Shown here: in pieces, positions 60,309-64,000 of the stretch
Position numbering within the stretch: position 1 is the stretch's first letter
How the letters are laid out: each line of letters starts with the position of its first letter
Assembly: GCA_964624255.1 (NCBI GenBank)
Contig: CAZUWV010000001.1
Span: 15,628-79,627, forward strand
Length of the DNA: 64,000 nt
DNA from: JAUZQZ01 sp964624255
GTDB taxonomy: Bacteria > Pseudomonadota > Zetaproteobacteria > Mariprofundales > Mariprofundaceae
Direction of reading: 5' to 3'
The notes under the pieces: generated by a model
What the model saw: the letters and a program-made list of their open reading frames with translations, nothing else
Database searches by the model: none
Told to the model about the DNA's origin: nothing
Position numbers and translations under genes: made by a program

Positions 60309-60904
60309 CAAAGACAGTGGATTCAATTTATTGGGAACGTGCACATTTTGTGCAATCGGTTGCCGATGCACGTCAGTTTCCGGCCATGGCATTGCCGCAG
60401 GTGGCGATTGCTGGTCATTCCAATGTGGGTAAATCCAGCCTACTGAATGCCCTGTTTGGTCGCAAAGGTCTGGTAAAAACCTCCAAAGCACCTGGTCGCA
60501 CTCGGCTGCTTAACCTGTTTGAAGTGGATGAACGTTTACTGGTGGTGGATTTGCCGGGTTACGGTTTTGCCCGCGCTCCAAAAAAAGAACAGGCCCGCTG
60601 GTCCAGCCTTATCGAACACTATTTGGGGTCTGAATCCCGTCCGCAACTTGTTTTGACGCTGTTGGATATCCGCCATGGGCCTAAGGATTCAGACCTTCGT
60701 TTGATTGAATGGCTCAATACAAAAGGCCTTCGCTGGCAACCCGTGGCGACCAAGGCGGATAAACTCTCCGGTAATGCTCGCGGTAAGCGGTTGCGGGAAA
60801 TAACCGATACTTTGGGGGGATTACTTGCGCCTCTGCCTGTTTCCAGCCTGGATAAACGCGGTGTTGGCGATTTGAGGATACTGCTCGAACGGGAGCTTTT
60901 GTAA
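60305..60904 (+). CDS. engB: Ribosome biogenesis GTPase EngB (YihA/YsxC)
   Basis: 199 residues from the ATG at 60305, overlapping the polA stop. GTPase motifs: G1 GHSNVGKSS, G3 DLPGYGFA, G4 TKADK, with KAPGRTRLLN as the switch I part. It acts in 50S subunit assembly. The polA-engB order is common in Gammaproteobacteria, though usually on opposite strands or separated by other genes in some. dcd follows 52 bases later on the same strand. Confidence 0.95.
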   Translation: MTKTVDSIYWERAHFVQSVADARQFPAMALPQVAIAGHSNVGKSSLLNALFGRKGLVKTSKAPGRTRLLNLFEVDERLLVVDLPGYGFARAPKKEQARWSSLIEHYLGSESRPQLVLTLLDIRHGPKDSDLRLIEWLNTKGLRWQPVATKADKLSGNARGKRLREITDTLGGLLAPLPVSSLDKRGVGDLRILLERELL

Positions 60905-60956
60905 TTGCTCCCTGACCGTTATCCTGTCTCTTCACAATCAGGTGACTGGAGAGATG

Positions 60957-61526
60957 ATGTCCATCAAATCGGATAAATGGATTCGTCGTATGGCGAATGA
61001 ACATAGCATGATCGAACCGTTCGTGGATGGCCAGGTCAAGGAAAACGATCATGGTGGCGGGGTGGTATCCTACGGCCTTTCTTCCTATGGTTATGATGTT
61101 CGTTGCGCCGATGAATTCAAGATTTTTACCAACATCAACTCGGCCATTGTGGACCCTAAGGACTTCTGTCCATCATCCTTCGTCGATTTCAAGGGGGATG
61201 TCTGCATCATTCCGCCGAATTCCTTCGCTTTGGCCCGCACCATCGAATACATGCGCATCCCGCGCAATGTGTTGACGATTTGTCTGGGAAAATCCACCTA
61301 TGCCCGCTGCGGTATCATCGTCAATGTCACGCCGCTGGAACCGGAATGGGAAGGTCATGTGACACTGGAATTTTCCAACAGCACGCCATTGCCCGCCAAG
61401 GTATACGCCAACGAAGGGGTGGCCCAGTTCCTGTTTCTGGAATCCGATGAAGTCTGCGAGACATCCTATGCCGACAAGGCAGGGAAGTATCAGGGGCAAA
61501 CTGGCGTTACCGTGCCAAGGCTGTAA
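60957..61526 (+). CDS. dcd: dCTP deaminase
   Basis: 189 residues from the ATG at 60957 (MSIKSDKWIRRM); another ATG directly before it at 60954 is possible and GGAGA lies upstream. Motifs of the Dcd/Dut trimer family are SYGLSSYGYDVRCADEFKIF, CIIPPNSFALARTIEYMRIP, GKSTYARCGIIVNVTPLEP, VTLEFSNSTPLPAKVYANEG and a C-terminal KYQGQTGVTVPRL (all shortened here). It makes dUTP from dCTP for dTMP synthesis, complementing NrdAB. Confidence 0.94.
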   Translation: MSIKSDKWIRRMANEHSMIEPFVDGQVKENDHGGGVVSYGLSSYGYDVRCADEFKIFTNINSAIVDPKDFCPSSFVDFKGDVCIIPPNSFALARTIEYMRIPRNVLTICLGKSTYARCGIIVNVTPLEPEWEGHVTLEFSNSTPLPAKVYANEGVAQFLFLESDEVCETSYADKAGKYQGQTGVTVPRL

Positions 61527-61529
61527 ACC

Positions 61530-62399
61530 TTGAAGCTCTCCGACATTCTGGCCAAGGCCAGTCGCCCTTTAATTTCTTGCGAGTTCTTCCCGCCAAAAAC
61601 CGATAGGGGTGAGGCTAATTTATGGCGATGCCTCCATGAACTCGAAACCATTCAGCCGGATTATATCTCCGTCACCTATGGTGCGGGGGGTTCCACCCAG
61701 AATCGCACCCAACGCATTGTCTGCCGCATCAAGGAAGAGACGGGTCTTTCCCCCGTTGCACATCTAACCTGTGTCGGGGCAAGCAGGAATGATCTGGCAA
61801 ACCTGCTGAGCGAATACAAACAGGCAGGTATTGAAAATATTCTCGCGCTCCGGGGCGATCCGCCCGAGGGCATGAACCATTTCGAGGCGACGAGCGACGG
61901 ATTTGAACATGCGACTGACCTGATTTCTTTTGTTCACGAGCAGGATGGATTCTCCATCGGCTGCGCCACCTACCCCGAAGGTCATCCTGAATCGAAAGGT
62001 GGTGTCCATGATGACCTTCGCTACCTGAAGTTGAAACAGGACAATGGCGCGGCTGCCGCCGTAACTCAGTATTTCTTTGATAACGACGCTTTTTTCAGGT
62101 TCCGCGATGCCGCTGCAGGGGCCGGGGTGACCATTCCGATGATCCCCGGCATTATGCCGATCACCAATTATGAGCAGATTGTTCGTTTCTCGGCCATGTG
62201 TGGCGCAACCATCCCGAACTGGCTGCACAAAAGGATGGAACCCGTTCAGCATGACCTGGATGCCGTCAAAAAACTCGGCATCGAACTGGCAACGAATCAA
62301 TGCCGTGGATTGCTGGACGCCGACGTACCCGGACTACACTTTTATACGCTGAACAGGTCCGAAGCGACGATTACTATCTCCCGCGACATCCGGAAATAG
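61530..62399 (+). CDS. metF: 5,10-methylenetetrahydrofolate reductase
   Basis: 289 residues starting with TTG at 61530, 3 bases after dcd; no ATG or GTG near fits better. EFFPPKTDRGEANLW, SVTYGAGGS, HLTCVGASRNDL, LALRGDPPEG and ITQYFFDND-like AVTQYFFDND are family motifs with FAD-binding residues. It makes 5-methyl-THF, the methyl donor for MetE. A strong two-way terminator follows. Confidence 0.94.
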   Translation: MKLSDILAKASRPLISCEFFPPKTDRGEANLWRCLHELETIQPDYISVTYGAGGSTQNRTQRIVCRIKEETGLSPVAHLTCVGASRNDLANLLSEYKQAGIENILALRGDPPEGMNHFEATSDGFEHATDLISFVHEQDGFSIGCATYPEGHPESKGGVHDDLRYLKLKQDNGAAAAVTQYFFDNDAFFRFRDAAAGAGVTIPMIPGIMPITNYEQIVRFSAMCGATIPNWLHKRMEPVQHDLDAVKKLGIELATNQCRGLLDADVPGLHFYTLNRSEATITISRDIRK

Positions 62400-62419
62400 A
62401 GACAGGAAATGAAAAAAGT

Positions 62420-62448
62420 CTCCGGGGATTCTTCCTCGGAGCCTTTTT
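62420..62448. terminator. Bidirectional intrinsic terminator after metF
   Basis: An 8-base stem CTCCGGGG/CCTCGGAG (one G-T pair) with loop ATTCTT is followed by a run of T on the plus strand (62444-62448) and, on the other strand, by a T run from the AAAAAA at 62412-62417. It can stop metF transcription and the transcript of the EVEAP-repeat gene coming from the right. Confidence 0.75.
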
Positions 62449-62470
62449 GATCGCTCATTAGGCGGGGGCG

Positions 62471-62743
62471 TTACTCGCCAACCTCAGGTGCTTGAATGTC
62501 CGGTGCCTGAACCTCAGGCGCTTGAATATCAGGTGCTTCAACTTCGGGTGCCTCAACCTCAGGAGCCTCGACTTCGGGTGCCTCAACCTCGGGGGTTTCG
62601 ACCCCGGTATCAGGTGTTTCGATGTTGCCCACTACCGCAGGGATGCTTGAGGGGATAGTCGCTGCCCGCGCTACAAAACCAGGTGCCATAATCAGGGCCA
62701 GTACAGCCAGGGCACCCACTATGGTTATTCGATTCATCTTCAT
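62471..62743 (-). CDS. Exported EVEAP-repeat protein
   Basis: 90 residues. A signal peptide (about 1-27, cleavage after ARA) is followed by a short linker and about nine tandem five-residue units of the form E-V-E-A-P or D-I-Q-A-P (from about residue 49 to the end, ...EVGE). The mature part is acidic and free of Cys, Lys and Arg. AAGGAG precedes the ATG with good spacing. No homologue is recognised; an extended, rod-like or metal-binding secreted peptide is possible. Confidence 0.65.
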   Translation of the reverse strand: MKMNRITIVGALAVLALIMAPGFVARAATIPSSIPAVVGNIETPDTGVETPEVEAPEVEAPEVEAPEVEAPDIQAPEVQAPDIQAPEVGE

Positions 62744-62838
62744 ACCATCTCCTTTTTCCTATCGGTATTTCTCTTGGAAGGAGGGCGGATCATACGCTTA
62801 GCACGATTTACATGCTGTGATACAAATCACGCTTTGCC

Positions 62839-63621
62839 TTAAAAGTGGTATGTTAATCCGCTACCCACGCCGTAATCCGGGCTACCATTGCTCAACCCCT
62901 TGGAGCCAAAAACCTGAAGACCCAAGCGTGCCCGTACCTTATAGTTCCAGGCGGCAATCATTGCAGCTGCACTTGCAAAACCCGGTTGCGATGGCTGCCG
63001 CCCGGAAAATAGAACGGTCAGCACGTTCGTCCTGTTCATTGCGTAACTGACGCCTCCGCGATAGGTCAGAATATCGTCTAGAACCCGGCCATCAGGCTGC
63101 CCGATGAAGCGATAGCCAACCCGTGCGAACGGAAACCACCGCGAAGCGAAACGGGTGCGAATACCCACACCGAATTCGTAGTCATTCTTGCCTGTTCCCA
63201 GTCCTTTCGCACGTGAGGCCGTACCAAATTTAATTTTACTGTAGGGAACGAGACTAAATGAAGTGCCGAGAACATGGTGTAAAGTATATTTACCTTCAAG
63301 CCAGACATCGCCCATGCCGCTTTTGGTCTTGCTTGCGCCTTTACCTGTCCCGATAACCGTACCGCCAGATAGCACCGCGCCATTACTTTGCACAATAATG
63401 TAGGGGATGGTCAGCTTGAATGAAACGTTGTTTATCTTATATCTAATGTAATTAGGAATATATGTGATGTTGGTCCTGGTCTTGGTGCCGAATGTTCCGG
63501 TAAAAAATGACGGTACCGATGCGACCGTAATAGTAGGTCCGGCAGCCTTGGAGGCAAAAGCCGGACTACTGTTGTATAGCGAGAATGCTGCGAACAGTAT
63601 GGCAGAAATAATTCGTGTCAT
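62839..63621 (-). CDS. Outer-membrane beta-barrel protein
   Basis: 260 residues with a signal peptide (cleavage near AFA-SK), many alternating hydrophobic strands, and a C-terminal GSGLTYHF ending in Phe, the recognition signal for Bam insertion. VSFKLTIPYIIVQSNGAVLSG, YEFGVGIRTRF and FPFARVGYRFIG (each shortened) resemble the MetA/phenol-degradation-pathway and related transporter-like barrel families. The substrate is unknown. It is the next gene upstream of the EVEAP-repeat gene on the same strand, about 95 bases away, but a shared role is unproven. Confidence 0.75.
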   Translation of the reverse strand: MTRIISAILFAAFSLYNSSPAFASKAAGPTITVASVPSFFTGTFGTKTRTNITYIPNYIRYKINNVSFKLTIPYIIVQSNGAVLSGGTVIGTGKGASKTKSGMGDVWLEGKYTLHHVLGTSFSLVPYSKIKFGTASRAKGLGTGKNDYEFGVGIRTRFASRWFPFARVGYRFIGQPDGRVLDDILTYRGGVSYAMNRTNVLTVLFSGRQPSQPGFASAAAMIAAWNYKVRARLGLQVFGSKGLSNGSPDYGVGSGLTYHF

Positions 63622-63884
63622 AGCGCCTACATTCCTTTGCTTGATTTTTCTTCTGTTCTACCGGGGCCGGTAGTAATACGACGAATACCCTTGATCATGC
63701 CACCCTCTCCTCATCTCCCCGAACCGGAAGGACTCAGGATATCAGGCGCTGAAGAGTACGGTCAGAACTTACTGAAGATGTGACGAAGGTCACTATCTGC
63801 GTATTCATGAATAGTTCAGGCGCGATGTCCGAATAACGACTTACGTCGCTTCGTCAGGCCTCATCGCGAGATACGGGATTAAAC
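63622..63884. other. Gap with a lone R1 right end
   Basis: 263 bases between the barrel-protein gene and the partial gene at the edge. The Shine-Dalgarno of the barrel gene lies near its left end (AAAGGAATG read on the minus strand). GTATTCATGAATAGTTCAGG at 63801-63820 is an R1 right end; no core is seen. The rest shows no gene. Confidence 0.5.
63797..63822 (+). repeat. R1 right-end fragment
   Basis: CTGCGTATTCATGAATAGTT followed by CAGGC matches the right terminal repeat of R1 (compare 21557-21574). No interior or left end lies nearby. It is placed between the barrel gene and the partial gene. Confidence 0.6.
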
Positions 63885-64000
63885 TTACAGGGAGATTCCC
63901 AACCGCCTGGCTACTTCATGGTACGTTTCTGAAAGGCCGCCGAGATCACGGCGGAACACATCCTTGTCCAGCTTTCGATTCGTTTTGGCATCCCACAGAC
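63885..64000 (-). CDS. C-terminal end of an unidentified protein (5' part outside window)
   Basis: The minus-strand frame is open from the window edge to a TAA at 63885-63887. The 37 visible residues begin LWDAKTNRKLDKDVFRRDLG and end YHEVARRLGISL. Codon use looks ordinary and the frame has no shadow of another gene. The family cannot be named from so short a piece; the composition suggests a soluble helical C-terminus. Confidence 0.5.
   Translation of the reverse strand, partial: LWDAKTNRKLDKDVFRRDLGGLSETYHEVARRLGISL

Overview
The window is a densely packed stretch of bacterial chromosome made almost entirely of housekeeping genes. The gene orders xseB-ispA-dxs, rne divergent from rluC, rluD-pgeF-bamD, polA-engB, the DUF2782 protein and nrdA-nrdB with NrdR-like boxes fit a Gammaproteobacterium or a close relative; I would not go below class. 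There are no rRNA or tRNA genes, prophage, CRISPR array, transposase or biosynthetic island that I can support.

Layout. 1-3256: a regulatory-type PTS (Man-type EIIA, HPr, EI) whose last gene overlaps bioB. 3.3-7.3 kb: ABM-domain protein, LysR regulator and divergent leuCD. 7.4-17.4 kb: OmpA-like lipoprotein, RsbU-type phosphatase overlapping fumC, then two tandem paralogous soluble hybrid histidine kinases. 17.4-22.4 kb: dxs-ispA-xseB (minus), lipB, yaaA. 22.5-31 kb: ilvC, nrdAB, and the metR/metE divergent pair. 31.2-37.3 kb: a heavy-metal RND efflux operon (czcI-like, czcC, czcB, czcA; minus). 37.3-43.5 kb: ispB, rpiA, a TVP38/DedA-like membrane protein with a flavoprotein disulfide reductase, a small lipoprotein and bamD. 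43.5-49.9 kb: pgeF, rluD, rne, rluC, a Yip1-like membrane protein, a DUF2782 protein. 49.9-54.5 kb: ThiE/TenI-like protein, MoCF-domain protein, hemE, thiG, thiS, TPR protein, aroQ. 54.5-64 kb: accB, accC, an O-methyltransferase, polA, engB, dcd, metF, a secreted EVEAP-repeat peptide, an outer-membrane barrel protein, and the 3' end of an unidentified gene.

The most distinctive feature is in the gaps between genes. At least two families of short non-coding elements with terminal inverted repeats occur there: R1 (about 165 bp, TIR starting TAGCCTG) and R2 (about 165-240 bp, TIR starting GAGCCTCTTGC), plus a shorter R3 motif. They exist as full copies, decayed copies, lone ends, and an R1/R2 mosaic. 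Several neighbouring genes end inside a repeat terminus (yaaA, rpiA, the O-methyltransferase, possibly metE), one gene appears to start inside one (ThiE/TenI-like), and one R2 copy separates accB from accC. No transposase is encoded here, so they look like MITEs mobilised in trans or a REP/BIME-like system.

Functionally the window covers branched-chain amino acid synthesis (leuCD, ilvC), methionine/folate (metE, metR, metF), isoprenoids (dxs, ispA, ispB), lipoate, biotin and thiamine cofactors, fatty-acid initiation (accBC), dNTP supply (nrdAB, dcd), DNA replication/repair (polA), RNA decay and modification (rne, rluC, rluD), envelope assembly (bamD, pgeF) and metal efflux. Predicted regulatory sites include paired NrdR-like boxes, a MetR box, a rne leader inverted repeat and a bidirectional terminator after metF. 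All functional names come from reading motifs and gene order; no database search was run.
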